Positions 1 through 12,292 of a DNA stretch of 42,564 nt are shown here, piece by piece. Source of the DNA: Saccoglossus kowalevskii. Its lineage: Eukaryota > Hemichordata > Enteropneusta > Harrimaniidae. Location: contig NW_003135936.1 in the NCBI RefSeq assembly GCF_000003605.2, positions 1 through 42,564 on the forward strand. Direction: 5' to 3'. The notes beneath the pieces were generated by a model. It saw nothing but the letters and a program-made list of their open reading frames with translations. It did no database searches and was not told the DNA's origin. Position numbers and translations under genes: made by a program. Numbering within the stretch: the first letter of the stretch is position 1; every line of letters begins with the position of its first letter.

Positions 1-1494
1 TCACAGTGTGATGAATCATGGGTTTGATAAGTTGTCAGTGTGATGAATCATGGGTTTGACAAGTTGTCAGTGTGATGAAATATGGGTTTGATAAGTTGTC
101 AGTGTGGTGAATCATAGGTTTGATAAGTTGTCAGTGTGATGAAACATGGGTTTGATAAGTTGTCAGCGTGATGAAACATGGGTTTGATAAGTTGTCAGTG
201 TGATGAATCACGGGTTTGATAAGTTGTCAGTGTGATGAAACATGGGTTTGATAAGTTGTCAGTGTAATGAATCACGGGTTTGATAAGTTGTCAGTGTGAT
301 GAAATATAGGTTGGATAAGTTGTCAGTGTGATGAAACACAGGTCTGATAAGTTGTCAGTGTGATGAATCATGGGTTTGATAAGTTGTCAGTGTGATGAAA
401 CATGGGTTTGATAAGTTGTCAGCGTGATGAATCATGGGTTTGATAAGTTGTCAGTGTGATGAATCATGGGTTTGATAACTTGTCAGTGTGATGAAACATG
501 GGTTTGATAAGTTGTCAGTGTGATGAAACATGGGTTTGATAAGTTGTCAGTGTGATGAAACATGGGTTTGATAAGTTGTCAGTGTGATGAATCATGGGTT
601 TGAACGTTGTCAGCGTGATGAAACATGGGTTTGATAAGTTGTCAGTGTGATGAATCACGGGTTTGATAAGTTGTCAGTGTGATGAAACATGAGTTTGATA
701 AGTTGTCAGTGTGATGAAACATGAGTTTGATAAGTTGTCAGTGTGATGAAACATGGGTTTGATAAGTTGGCAGTGTGATGAATCATGGGTTTGATAAGTT
801 GTCAGTGTGATGAATCATGGGTTTGACAAGTTGTCAGTGTGATGAAATATGGGTTTGATAAGTTGTCAGTGTGATGAATCACGGGTTTGATAAGTTGTCA
901 GTGTGATGAAACATGGGTTTGATAAGTTGTCAGTGTGATGAAACATGGGTTTGATAAGTTGTCAGTGTGATGAATCATGGGTTTGATAAGTTGTAAGTGT
1001 GATGAAACATGGGTTTGATAAGTTGTCAGTGTGATGAATCATGGGTTTGATAAGTTGTCAGTGTGATGAAACATGGGTTTGATAAGTTGTCAGTGTGATG
1101 AAACACAGGTCTGATAAGTTGTCAGTGTGATGAATCATGGGTTTGATAAGTTGTCAGTGTGATGAATAATGGGTTTGATCAGTTGTCAGTGTGATGAAAC
1201 ATGGGATTGATAAGTTGTCAGTGTGATGAAACATGGGTTTGATAAGTTGTCAGTGTGATGAAACATGGGTTTGATAAGTTGTCAGTGTGATGAAACATGA
1301 GTTTGATAAGTTGTCAGTGTGATGAAACATGGGTTTGATAAGTTGTGAGTGTGATGAAACATGGGTTTGATAAGTTGTCAGTGTGATAAATCATGGGTTT
1401 GATAAGTTGTCAGTGTGATGAATCATGGGTTTGATAAGTTGTCAGTGTGATGAAACATGGGTTTGATAAGTTGGCAGTGTGATGAATCATGGGT

Positions 1495-1860
1495 TTGATA
1501 AGTTGTCAGTGTGATGAATCATGGGTTTGACAAGTTGTCAGTGTGATGAAATATGGGTTTGATAAGTTGTCAGTGTGGTGAATCATAGGTTTGATAAGTT
1601 GTCAGTGTGATGAAACATGGGTTTGATAAGTTGTCAGCGTGATGAAACATGGGTTTGATAAGTTGTCAGTGTGATGAATCACGGGTTTGATAAGTTGTCA
1701 GTGTGATGAAACATGGGTTTGATAAGTTGTCAGTGTGATGAAATATGGGTTTGATAAGTTGTCAGTGTGGTGAATCATAGGTTTGATAAGTTGTCAGTGT
1801 GATGAAACATGGGTTTGATAAGTTGTCAGCGTGATGAAACATGGGTTTGATAAGTTGTCA
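1495..1860. repeat. Higher-order block R, copy 1
   Basis: The block opens with a gtttgacaag monomer (c at 1531) and runs aaatatgg, ggtgaatcatagg, aaacatgg, gcgtg-aaacatgg, aatcacgg, aaacatgg, then repeats aaatatgg, ggtgaatcatagg, aaacatgg, gcgtg-aaacatgg. The internal six-monomer repetition is itself a 192-bp tandem duplication. The same double module is present at 9130-9490 and 13190-13560. Its first half is also present at the left edge of the window (54-235). Confidence 0.9.
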
Positions 1861-2373
1861 GTGTGATGATTCACGGGTTTGATAAGTTGTCAGTGTGATG
1901 AAACATGGGTTTGATAAGTTGTCAGTGTGATGAAACATGGGTTTGATAAGTTGTCAGTGTGATGAATAATGGGTTTGATCAGTTGTCAGTGTGATGAATC
2001 ATGGGTTTGATAAGTTGTCAGTGTGATGAAACATGAGTTTGATAAGTTGTCAGTGTGATGAAACATGAGTTTGATAAGTTGTCAGTGTGATGAAACATGG
2101 GTTTGATAAGTTGTGAGTGTGATGAATCATGGGTTTGATAAGTTGTCAGTGTGATGGATCATGGGTTTGATAGTTGTCAGTGTGATGAAACACAGGTCTG
2201 ATAGTTGTCAGTGTGATAAATCATGGGTTTGATAAGTTGTCAGTGTGATGAAACACAGGTCTGATAGTGTCAGTGTGATAAATCAGGGGTTTGATAAGTT
2301 GTCAGTGTGATGAAATATGGGTTTGATAAGTTGTCAGTGTGATGGAACATGGGTTTGATAAGTTGTCAGTGTG
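1735..2373. repeat. Higher-order block Q, near copy with deletions
   Basis: This run of aaatatgg, ggtgaatcatagg, aaacatgg, a gcgtg monomer, then gattcacggg, gatcag, two aaacatgag, gtgagtg, ggatcatgg, paired aaacacaggtctg, ataaatcagggg, aaatatgg and ggaacatgg matches 40085-40726. The word gattcacggg occurs only here (1868) and at 40221. Relative to the far copy it lacks four bases, all in the gataagttg segment, at about 2171, 2203 and 2264. The offset moves from 38,353 to 38,357 across the block accordingly. Confidence 0.92.
2160..2280. repeat. Cluster of short deletions in three of four monomers
   Basis: Monomers at about 2171 and 2203 read gatagttg and one at about 2264 reads ctgatagtgtcag, losing one, one and two bases from the same gataagttg segment. 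The sibling copy at 40500-40630 is intact. No substitutions accompany the losses. Confidence 0.8.
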
Positions 2374-5300
2374 ATGGATCATGGGTTTGATAAGTTGTCA
2401 GTGTGATGAAACATGGGTTTGATAAGTTGTCAGTGTGATGAATCATGGGTTTGATAAGTTGTCAGTGTGATGAAACATGGGTTTGATAAGTTGTCAGTGT
2501 GATGAAACACAGGTCTGATAAGTTGTCAGTGTGATGAATCATGGGTTTGATAAGTTGTCAGTGTGATGAAACATGGGTTTGATAAGTTGTCAGTGTGATG
2601 AAACATGAGTTTGATAAGTTGTCAGTGTGATGAAACATGAGTTTGATAAGTTGTCAGTGTGATGAAACATGGGTTTGATAAGTTGTCAGTGTGATGAATA
2701 ATGGGTTTGATCAGTTGTCAGTGTGATGAATCATGGGTTTGAAAGTTGTCAGTGTGATGAAACATGGGTTTGATAAGTTGTCAGTGTAATGAATCACGGG
2801 TTTGATAAGTTGTCAGTGTGATGAAATATAGGTTGGATAAGTTGTCAGTGTGATGAAACACAGGTCTGATAAGTTGTCAGTGTGATGAATCATGGGTTTG
2901 ATAAGTTGTCAGTGTGATGAAACATGGGTTTGATAAGTTGTCAGCGTGATGAATCACAGGTCTGATAAGTTGTCAGTGTGATGAATCATAGGTTTGATAA
3001 GTTGTCAGTGTGATGAAACATGGGTTTGATAAGTTGTCAGTGTGATGAAACATGGGTTGGATAAGTTGTCAGTGTGATGAAACATGGGTTGGATAAGTTG
3101 TCAGTGTGATGAATAATGGGTTTGATCAGTTGTCAGTGTGATGAATCATGGGTTTGATAAGTTGTCAGTGTGATGAAACATGAGTTTGATAAGTTGTCAG
3201 TGTGATGAAACATGAGTTTGATAAGTTGTCAGTGTGATGAAACATGGGTTTGATAAGTTGGCAGTGTGATGAATCATGGGTTTGATAAGTTGTCAGTGTG
3301 ATGAATCATGGGTTTGACAAGTTGTCAGTGTGATGAAATATGGGTTTGATAAGTTGTCAGTGTGGTGAATCATAGGTTTGATAAGTTGTCAGTGTGATGA
3401 AACATGGGTTTGATAAGTTGTCAGCGTGATGAAACATGGGTTTGATAAGTTGTCAGTGTGATGAAACATGGGTTTGATAAGTTGTCAGCGTGATGAATCA
3501 CAGGTCTGATAAGTTGTCAGTGTGATGAATCATAGGTTTTATAAGTTGTCAGTGTGATGAAACATGGGTTTGATAAGTTGTCAGTGTGATGAAATATGGG
3601 TTTGATAAGTTGTCAGTGTGATGAATCATGGGTTTGATAAGTTGTCAGTGTGATGAATCATGGGTTTGATAAGTTGTCAGCGTGATGAAACATGGGTTTG
3701 ATAAGTTGTCAGTGTGATGAATCAAGGGTTTGATAAGTTGTCAGTGTGATGAAACATGGGTTGGATAAGTTGTCAGTGTGATGAAACATGGGTTTGATAA
3801 GTTGTCAGTGTGATGAATAATGGGTTTGATCAGTTGTCAGTGTGATGAATCATGGGTTTGATAAATTGTCAATGTGATGAAACATGAGTTTGATAAGTTG
3901 TCAGTGTGATGAAACATGAGTTTGATAAGTTGTCAGTGTGATGAAACATGGGTTTGATAAGTTGGCAGTGTGATGAATCATGGGTTTGATAAGTTGTCAG
4001 TGTGATGAATCATGGGTTTGACAAGTTGTCAGTGTGATGAAATATGGGTTTGATAAGTTGTCAGTGTGGTGAATCATAGGTTTGATAAGTTGTCAGTGTG
4101 ATGAAACATGGGTTTGATAAGTTGTCAGTGTGATGAAACATGGGTTTGATAAGTTGTCAGTGTGATGAAACATGGGTTTGATAAGTTGTCAGTGTGATGA
4201 AATATGGGTTTGATAAGTTGTCAGTGTGATGAATCATAGGTTTGATAAGTTGTCAGTGTGATGAAACATGAGTTTGATAAGTTGTCAGTGTGATGAAACA
4301 TGGGTTTGATAAGTTGTGAGTGTGATGAATCATGGGTTTGATAAGTTGTCAGTGTGATGGATCATGGGTTTGATAAGTTGTCAGTGTGATGAAACATGGG
4401 TTTGATGAGTTGTCAGTGTGATGAATCATGGGTTTGATAAGTTGTCAGCGTGATGAAACATGGGTTTGATAAGTTGTCAGTGTGATGAATCATGGGTTTG
4501 ATAAGTTGTCAGTGTGATGAAACATGGGTTTGATAAGTTGTCAGTGTGATGAATCATGGGTTTGATAAGTTGTCAGTGTGATGAATCATGGGTTTGATAA
4601 GTTGTCAGTGTGATGAATCATGGGTTTGATAAGTTGTCAGTGTGATGAATCATGGGTTTGATAAGTTGTCAGTGTGATGAATCATGGGTTTGATAAGTTG
4701 TCAGTGTGATGGAACATGGGTTTGATAAGTTGTCAGTGTGATGAATCATGGGTTTGATAAGTTGTCAGTGTGATGAAACATGGGTTTGATAAGTTGTCAG
4801 TGTGATGAAACATGGGTTTGATAAGTTGTCAGTGTGATGAAACATGGGTTTGATAAGTTGTCAGTGTAATGAATCATGGGTTTGATAAGTTGTAAGTGTG
4901 ATGAAACATGGGTTTGATAAGTTGTCAGTGTGATGAATCACGGGTTTGATAAGTTGTCAGTGTGATGGAACATGGGTTTGATAAGTTGTCAGTGTGATGG
5001 ATCATGGGTTTGATAAGTTGTCAGTGTGATGAAACATGGGTTTGATAAGTTGTCAGTGTGATGAATCATGGGTTTGATAAGTTGTCAGTGTGATGAATCA
5101 TAGGTTTGATAAGTTGTCAGTGTGATGAATCATGGGTTTGATAAGTTGTCAGTGTGATGAAACATGGGTTTGATAAGTTGTCAGTGTGATGAATCATGGG
5201 TTTGATAAGTTGTCAGTGTGATGAAACATGGGTTTGATAAGTTGTCAGTGTGATGAAACATGGGTTTGATAAGTTGTCAGTGTGATGGATCATGGGTTTG

Positions 5301-7869
5301 ATAAGTTGTCAGTGTGATGAAACATGGGTTTGATAAGTTGTCAGTGTGATGAATCATGGGTTTGATAAGTTGTCAGCGTGATGAAACATGGGTTTGATAA
5401 GTTGTCAGTGTGATGAATCATGGGTTTGATAAGTTGTCAGTGTGATGAATCATGGGTTTGATAAGTTGTCAGTGTGATGAAACATGGGTTTGATAAGTTG
5501 TCAGTGTGATGAAACATGGGTTTGATAAGTTGTCAGTGTGATGAAACATGGGTTTGATAAGTTGTCAGTGTGATGGATCATGGGTTTGATAAGTTGTCAG
5601 TGTGATGAAACATGGGTTGGATAAGTTGTCAGTGTGATGAAACATGGGTATGATAAGTTGTCAGTGTGATGAATAATAGGTTTGATCAGTTGTCAGTGTG
5701 ATGAATCATGGGTTTGATAAGTTGTCAGTGTGATGAAACATGAGTTTGATAAGTTGTCAGTGTGATGAAACATGGGTTTGATAAGTTGTCAGTGTGATGA
5801 ATCATGGGTTTGAAAGTTGTCAGCGTGATGAAACATGGGTTTGATAAGTTGTCAGTGTGATGAATCACGAGTTTGATAAGTTGTCAGTGTGATGAAACAT
5901 GGGTTTGATAAGTTGTCAGTGTGATGAAACATGAGTTTGATAAGTTGTCAGTGTGATGAAACATGAGTTTGATAAGTTGTCAGTGTGATGAAACATGGGT
6001 TTGATAAGTTGTCAGTGTGATGAATAATGGGTTTGATCAGTTGTCAGTGTGATGAATCATGGGTTTGAAAGTTGTCTTTGTGATGAAACATGGGTTTGAT
6101 AAGTTGTCAGTGTAATGAATCACGGGTTTGATAAGTTGTCAATGTGATGAAATATAGGTTGGATAAGTTGGCAGTGTGATGAAACACAGGTCTGATAAGT
6201 TGTCAGTGTGATGAATCATGGCTTTGATAAGTTGTCAATGTGATGAAACATGGGTTTGATAAGTTGTCAGCGTGATGAATCATGGGTTTGATAAGTTGTC
6301 AGTGTGATGAAACATGGGTTTGATAACTTGTCCGTGTGATGAAACATGGGTTTGATAAGTTGTCAGTGTGATGAATCATGGGTTTGATAAGTTGTCAGTG
6401 TGATGAAACATGGGTTTGATAAGTTGTCAGTGTGATGAATTATGGGTTTGAAAGTTGTCAACCGGATGAATCATGGGTTTGATAAGTTGTCAGTGTGATG
6501 AAACATGGGTTTGATAAGTTGTCAGTGTGATGAATCATGGGTTTGAACGTTGTCAGCGTGATGAAACATGGGTTTGATAAGTTGTCAGTGTGATGAATCA
6601 CGGGTTTGATAAGTTGTCAGTGTGATGAAACATGGGTTTGATAAGTTGTCAGTGTGATGAAACATGGGTTTGATAAGTTGTCAGTGTGATGAATCATGGG
6701 TTTGATAAGTTGTAAGTGTGATGAAACATGGGTTTGATAAGTTGTCAGTGTGATGAATCATGGGTTTAATAAGTTGTCAGTGTGATGGAACATGGGTTTG
6801 ATAAGTTGTCAGTGTGATGAATCATGGGTTTGATAACTTGTCAGTGTGATGAAACATGGGTTTGATAATTTGTCAGTGTGATGAAACATGGGTTTGATAA
6901 TTTGTCAGTGTGATGAAACCTGGGTTTGATAATTTGTCAGTGTGATGAATCATGGGTTTGATAAGTTGTCAGTGTGATGAATCATGGGTTTGATAAGTTG
7001 TCAGTGTGATGAAATATGGGTTTGATAAGTTGTCAGTGTGGTGAATCATAGGTTTGATAAGTTGTCAGTGTGATGAAACATGGGTTTGATAAGTTGTCAG
7101 CGTGATGAAACATGGGTTTGATAAGTTGTCAGTGTGATGAAACATGGGTTTGATAAGTTGTCAGTGTGATGAATAATGGGTTTGATCAGTTGTCAGTGTG
7201 ATGAATCATGGGTTTGATAAGTTGTCAGTGTGATGAAACATGAGTTTGATAAGTTGTCAGTGTGATGAAACATGAGTTTGATAAGTTGTCAGTGTGATGA
7301 AACATGGGTTTGATAAGTTGTGAGTGTGATGAATCATGGGTTTGATAAGTTGTCAGTGTGATGGATCATGGGTTTGATAAGTTGTCAGTGTGATGAAACA
7401 CAGGTCTGATAAGTTGTCAGTGTGATAAATCATGGGTTTGATAAGTTGTCAGTGTGATGAAACACAGGTTTGATAAGTTGTCAGTGTGATGAATAATGGG
7501 TTTGATCAGTTGTCAGTGTGATGAATCATGGGTTTGATAAGTTGTCAGTGTGATGAAACATGAGTTTGATAAGTTGTCAGTGTGATGAAACATGAGTTTG
7601 ATAAGTTGTCAGTGTGATGAAACATGAGTTTGATAAGTTGTGAGTGTGATGAATCATGGGTTTGATAAGTTGTCAGTGTGATGAATCATGGGTTTGATAA
7701 GTTGTCAGTGTGATGAAACATGGGTTTGATAAGTTGTCAGTGTGACGAAACATGGGTTTGATAAGTTGTCAGTGTGATGAAACATGGGTTTCATAAGTTG
7801 TCAGCGTGATGAAACATGGGTTTGATAAGTTGTCAGTGTGATGAAACACAGGTCTGATAAGTTGTCAGT

Positions 7870-7992
7870 GTGGAAAATTATGGGTGTTAAATTTTTCAGG
7901 GGGATGAATCATGGTTTTGTTAAATGTTCAGGGGGATGATACATGGGTTTGTTAAGTTTTCAGTGGGAGGAATCAGGGGTTGGTAAGTTGTC
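7870..7992. repeat. Diverged island 1 (sister subfamily of the satellite)
   Basis: About four monomers depart strongly from consensus (tggaaaattatgg, ttcagggggatga, ggttttgttaa, gtgggaggaatc) while the cag anchor keeps spacings of 31, 32, 32 and 31. The word gttcaggggg and the gttaag ending are shared with the islands at 29152, 36979 and 38211. It exits through ggttggtaagttgtcag, the same exit as the island ending at 38357. Confidence 0.85.
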
Positions 7993-8260
7993 AGTGTGAT
8001 GAAACATGGGTTTGATAAGTTGTCAGTGTGATGAAACATGGGTTTGATAAGTTGTCAGTGTGATGAATCATGGGTTTGATAAGTTGTAAGTGTGATGAAA
8101 CATGGGTTTGATAAGTTGTCAGTGTGATGAATCATGGGTTTGATAAGTTGTCAGTGTGATGAAACATGGGTTTGATAAGTTGTCAGTGTGATGAAACACA
8201 GGTCTGATAAGTTGTCAGTGTGATGAATCATGGGTTTGATAAGTTGTCAGTGTGATGAAA

Positions 8261-8866
8261 CATGGGTTTGATCAGTTGTCAGTGTGATGAAACATGGGTT
8301 TGATAAGTTGTCAGTGTGATGAAACATGAGTTTGATAAGTTGTCAGTGTGATGAAACATGAGTTTGATAAGTTGTCAGTGTGATGAAACATGGGTTTGAT
8401 AAGTTGTGAGTGTGATGAATCATGGGTTTGATAAGTTGTCAGTGTGATGGATCATGGGTTTGATAAGTTGTCAGTGTGATGAAACACAGGTCTGATAAGT
8501 TGTCAGTGTGATAAATCATGGGTTTGATAAGTTGTCAGTGTGATGAAACACAGGTCTGATAAGTTGTCAGTGTGATAAATCAGGGGTTTGATAAGTTGTC
8601 AGTGTGATGAAATATGGGTTTGATAAGTTGTCAGTGTGATGGAACATGGGTTTGATAAGTTGTCAGTGTGATGGATCATGGGTTTGATAAGTTGTCAGTG
8701 TGATGAAACATGGGTTTGATAAGTTGTCAGTGTGATGGATCATGGGTTTGATAAGTTGTCAGTGCGATGAAACATGAGTTTGATAAGTTGTCAGTGTGAT
8801 GAATCATGGGTTTGATAAGTTGTCAGTGTGATGAAACATGGGTTTGATAAGTTGTCAGTGTGATGA
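8261..8866. repeat. Higher-order block P, copy 1
   Basis: This run of about 19 monomers recurs exactly 1,280 bp (40 monomers) downstream at 9541-10146. In order it holds a gatcag monomer, two aaacatgag monomers, a gtgagtg junction, ggatcatgg, then aaacacaggtctg / ataaatcatgg / aaacacaggtctg / ataaatcagggg, aaatatgg, ggaacatgg, ggatcatgg and the rare junction word agtgcgatga at 8761. The two copies differ at only two positions that I can see near the left end. Sharing of the rare agtgcgatga shows recent common origin by duplication rather than chance ordering. Confidence 0.93.
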
Positions 8867-9129
8867 AACATGGGTTTGATAAGTTGTCAGTGTGATGAAT
8901 CACGGGTTTGATAAGTTGTCAGTGTGATGAAACATGGGTTTGATAAGTTGTCAGTGTGATGAAACATGGGTTTGATAAGTTGTCAGTGTGATGAATAATG
9001 GGTTTGATCAGTTGTCAGTGTGATGAATCATGGGTTTGATAAGTTGTCAGCGTGATGAAACATGGGTTTGATAAGTTGTCAGTGTGATGAATCATGGGTT
9101 TGATAAGTTGGCAGTGTGATGAATCATGG

Positions 9130-9490
9130 GTTTGATAAGTTGTCAGTGTGATGAATCATGGGTTTGACAAGTTGTCAGTGTGATGAAATATGGGTTTGAT
9201 AAGTTGTCAGTGTGGTGAATCATAGGTTTGATAAGTTGTCAGTGTGATGAAACATGGGTTTGATAAGTTGTCAGCGTGATGAAACATGGGTTTGATAAGT
9301 TGTCAGTGTGATGAATCACGGGTTTGATAAGTTGTCAGTGTGATGAAACATGGGTTTGATAAGTTGTCAGTGTGATGAAATATGGGTTTGATAAGTTGTC
9401 AGTGTGGTGAATCATAGGTTTGATAAGTTGTCAGTGTGATGAAACATGGGTTTGATAAGTTGTCAGCGTGATGAAACATGGGTTTGATAA
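9130..9490. repeat. Higher-order block R, copy 2
   Basis: Same double module as 1495-1860: the gtttgacaag opening at 9162, then two rounds of aaatatgg / ggtgaatcatagg / aaacatgg / gcgtg-aaacatgg separated by aatcacgg and aaacatgg. I see no base difference from copy 1 over the module. It runs directly into block P copy 2. Confidence 0.9.
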
Positions 9491-9540
9491 GTTGTCAGTG
9501 TGATGAAACATGGGTTTGATAAGTTGTCAGTGTGATGAAT

Positions 9541-10146
9541 AATGGGTTTGATCAGTTGTCAGTGTGATGAATCATGGGTTTGATAAGTTGTCAGTGTGAT
9601 GAAACATGAGTTTGATAAGTTGTCAGTGTGATGAAACATGAGTTTGATAAGTTGTCAGTGTGATGAAACATGGGTTTGATAAGTTGTGAGTGTGATGAAT
9701 CATGGGTTTGATAAGTTGTCAGTGTGATGGATCATGGGTTTGATAAGTTGTCAGTGTGATGAAACACAGGTCTGATAAGTTGTCAGTGTGATAAATCATG
9801 GGTTTGATAAGTTGTCAGTGTGATGAAACACAGGTCTGATAAGTTGTCAGTGTGATAAATCAGGGGTTTGATAAGTTGTCAGTGTGATGAAATATGGGTT
9901 TGATAAGTTGTCAGTGTGATGGAACATGGGTTTGATAAGTTGTCAGTGTGATGGATCATGGGTTTGATAAGTTGTCAGTGTGATGAAACATGGGTTTGAT
10001 AAGTTGTCAGTGTGATGGATCATGGGTTTGATAAGTTGTCAGTGCGATGAAACATGAGTTTGATAAGTTGTCAGTGTGATGAATCATGGGTTTGATAAGT
10101 TGTCAGTGTGATGAAACATGGGTTTGATAAGTTGTCAGTGTGATGA
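9541..10146. repeat. Higher-order block P, copy 2
   Basis: Second copy of the 8261-8866 block at an exact offset of 1,280 bp, with agtgcgatga again present at 10041. It ends where copy 1 continues aaacatgg and this copy reads aatcatgg (10144 onward). From about 9481 to 9950 it also matches 40261-40730 in the same register, so part of the block exists in at least three places in the window. Confidence 0.93.
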
Positions 10147-10160
10147 ATCATGGGTTTGAT

Positions 10161-10790
10161 AAGTTGTTTGTGTGATGAATCATGGGTTTGATAAGTTGTC
10201 AGTGTGATGAAATATGGGTTTGATAAGTTGTCAGTGTGGTGAATCATAGGTTTGATAAGTTGTCAGTGTGATGAAACATGGGTTTGATAAGTTGTCAAGT
10301 GTGATGAATTATGGGTTTGAAAGTTGTCAGCGTGATGAATCATGGGTTTGATAAGTTGTCAGTGTGATGAAACATGGGTTTGATAAGTTGTCAGTGTGAT
10401 GAATCATGGGTTTGAAAGTTGTCAGCGTGATGAAACATGGGTTTGATAAGTTGTCAGTGTGATGAATCATGGGTTTGATAAGTTGTCAGTGTGATGAATC
10501 ATGGGTTTGATAAGTTGTCTGTGTGATGAATCATGGGTTTGATAAGTTGTCAGTGTGATGAAATATGGGTTTGATAAGTTGTCAGTGTGGTGAATCATAG
10601 GTTTGATAAGTTGTCAGTGTGATGAAACATGGGTTTGATAAGTTGTCAGTGTGATGAATTATGGGTTTGAAAGTTGTCAGCGTGATGAATCATGGGTTTG
10701 ATAAGTTGTCAGTGTGATGAAACATGGGTTTGATAAGTTGTCAGTGTGATGAATCATGGGTTTGAAAGTTGTCAGCGTGATGAAACATGG
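10161..10790. repeat. Tandem 11-monomer higher-order repeat (351-bp period)
   Basis: Two adjacent copies start at 10161 (aagttgtttg) and 10512 (aagttgtctg). Each reads aatcatgg, aaatatgg, ggtgaatcatagg, aaacatgg, aattatgg with gtttgaaag, gcgtg-aatcatgg, aaacatgg, aatcatgg with gtttgaaag, gcgtg-aaacatgg. The 351-bp spacing equals 11 x 32, minus two for the two gtttgaaag monomers, plus one for an extra base in caagtgtg near 10296. The second copy continues into aatcacgg rather than repeating again. The same module is embedded in the 670-bp repeat at 29573 and 32834. Confidence 0.88.
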
Positions 10791-11442
10791 GTTTGATAAG
10801 TTGTCAGTGTGATGAATCACGGGTTTGATAAGTTGTCAGTGTGATGAAACATGGGTTTGATAAGTTGTCAGTGTGATGAAACATGGGTTTGATAAGTTGT
10901 CAGTGTGATGAATCATGGGTTTGATAAGTTGTAAGTGTGATGAAACATGGGTTTGATAAGTTGTCAGTGTGATGAATCATGGGTTTGATAAGTTGTCAGT
11001 GTGATGAAACATGGGTTTGATAAGTTGTCAGTGTGATGAAACACAGGTCTGATAAGTTGTCAGTGTGATGAATCATGGGTTTGATAAGTTGTCAGTGTGA
11101 TGAAACATGGGTTTGATAAGTTGTCAGTGTGATGAAACATGGGTTTGATAAGTTGTCAGTGTGATGAATCATGGGTTTGATAAGTTGTCAGTGTGATGAA
11201 TCATGGGTTTGATAAGTTGTCAGTGTGATGAAACATGGGTTTGATAAGTTGTCAGTGTGATGAAACACAGGTCTGATAAGTTGTCAGTGTGATGAATCAT
11301 GGGTTTGATAAGTTGTCAGTGTGATGAAACATGGGTTTGATAAGTTGTCAGTGTGATGAAACATGAGTTTGATAAGTTGTCAGTGTGATGAAACATGAGT
11401 TTGATAAGTTGTCAGTGTGATGAAACATGGGTTTGATAAGTT

Positions 11443-11970
11443 GTCAGTGTGATGAATAATGGGTTTGATCAGTTGTCAGTGTGATGAATCATGGGTTTGA
11501 AAGTTGTCAGTGTGATGAAACATGGGTTTGATAAGTTGTCAGTGTAATGAATCACGGGTTTGATAAGTTGTCAGTGTGATGAAATATAGGTTGGATAAGT
11601 TGTCAGTGTGATGAAACACAGGTCTGATAAGTTGTCAGTGTGATGAATCATGGGTTTGATAAGTTGTCAGTGTGATGAAACATGGGTTTGATAAGTTGTC
11701 AGCGTGATGAATCACAGGTCTGATAAGTTGTCAGTGTGATGAATCATAGGTTTGATAAGTTGTCAGTGTGATGAAACATGGGTTTGATAAGTTGTCAGTG
11801 TGATGAAATATGGGTTTGATAAGTTGTCAGTGTGATGAATCATGGGTTTGATAAGTTGTCAGTGTGATGAATCATGGGTTTGATAAGTTGTCAGCGTGAT
11901 GAAACATGGGTTTGATAAGTTGTCAGTGTGATGAATCACGGGTTTGATAAGTTGTCAGTGTGATGAAACA
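11443..11970. repeat. Higher-order block S, copy 1
   Basis: Order: gatcag monomer, aatcatgg with gtttgaaag, aaacatgg, gtaatg-aatcacgg, aaatataggttgg, aaacacaggtctg, aatcatgg, aaacatgg, gcgtg-aatcacaggtctg, aatcatagg, aaacatgg, aaatatgg, two aatcatgg, gcgtg-aaacatgg, aatcacgg. The same order occurs at 17968-18495 over an equal 528 bp. The leading part also recurs at 2690-3010 and 20310-20460, and the trailing part at 13850-14330 and 26640-27120. Confidence 0.9.
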
Positions 11971-12292
11971 TGGGTTGGATAAGTTGTCAGTGTGATGAAA
12001 CATGGGTTTGATAAGTTGTCAGTGTGATGAATAATGGGTTTGATCAGTTGTCAGTGTGATGAATCATGGGTTTGATAAGTTGTCAGTGTGATGAAACATG
12101 GGTATGATAAGTTGTCAGCGTGATGAAACACAGCTCTGATAAGTTGTCAGTGTGATGAATCATAGGTTTGATAATTTGTCAGTGTGATGAAACATGGGTT
12201 TGATAAGTTGTCAGTGTGATGAAATATGGGTTTGATAAATTGTCAGTGTGGTGAATCATAGGTTTGATAAGTTGTCAGTGTGATGAAACATG
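11770..12292. repeat. Higher-order block U, copy 1
   Basis: Matches 42038-42560 at a constant offset of 30,268 bp. The order is aaacatgg, aaatatgg, two aatcatgg, gcgtg-aaacatgg, aatcacgg, aaacatgggttgg, aaacatgg, gatcag monomer, aatcatgg, aaacatgggtatg (12101), gcgtg-aaacaca monomer, aatcatagg with gataatttg, aaacatgg, aaatatgg with gataaattg, ggtgaatcatagg. It overlaps the end of block S and the start of the block T variant, which shows how the named blocks chain together. Confidence 0.88.

Noticed and set aside
1-3. Left array boundary
   Set aside because: The first three bases (tca before cagtgtg) do not match the expected tgt, but three bases are too few to call flanking sequence.
7870-7992. 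Transposon or other insertion at the islands
   Set aside because: The islands keep the 32-bp register and monomer shape, have no terminal repeats or target duplications, and are too short. They are diverged monomers.
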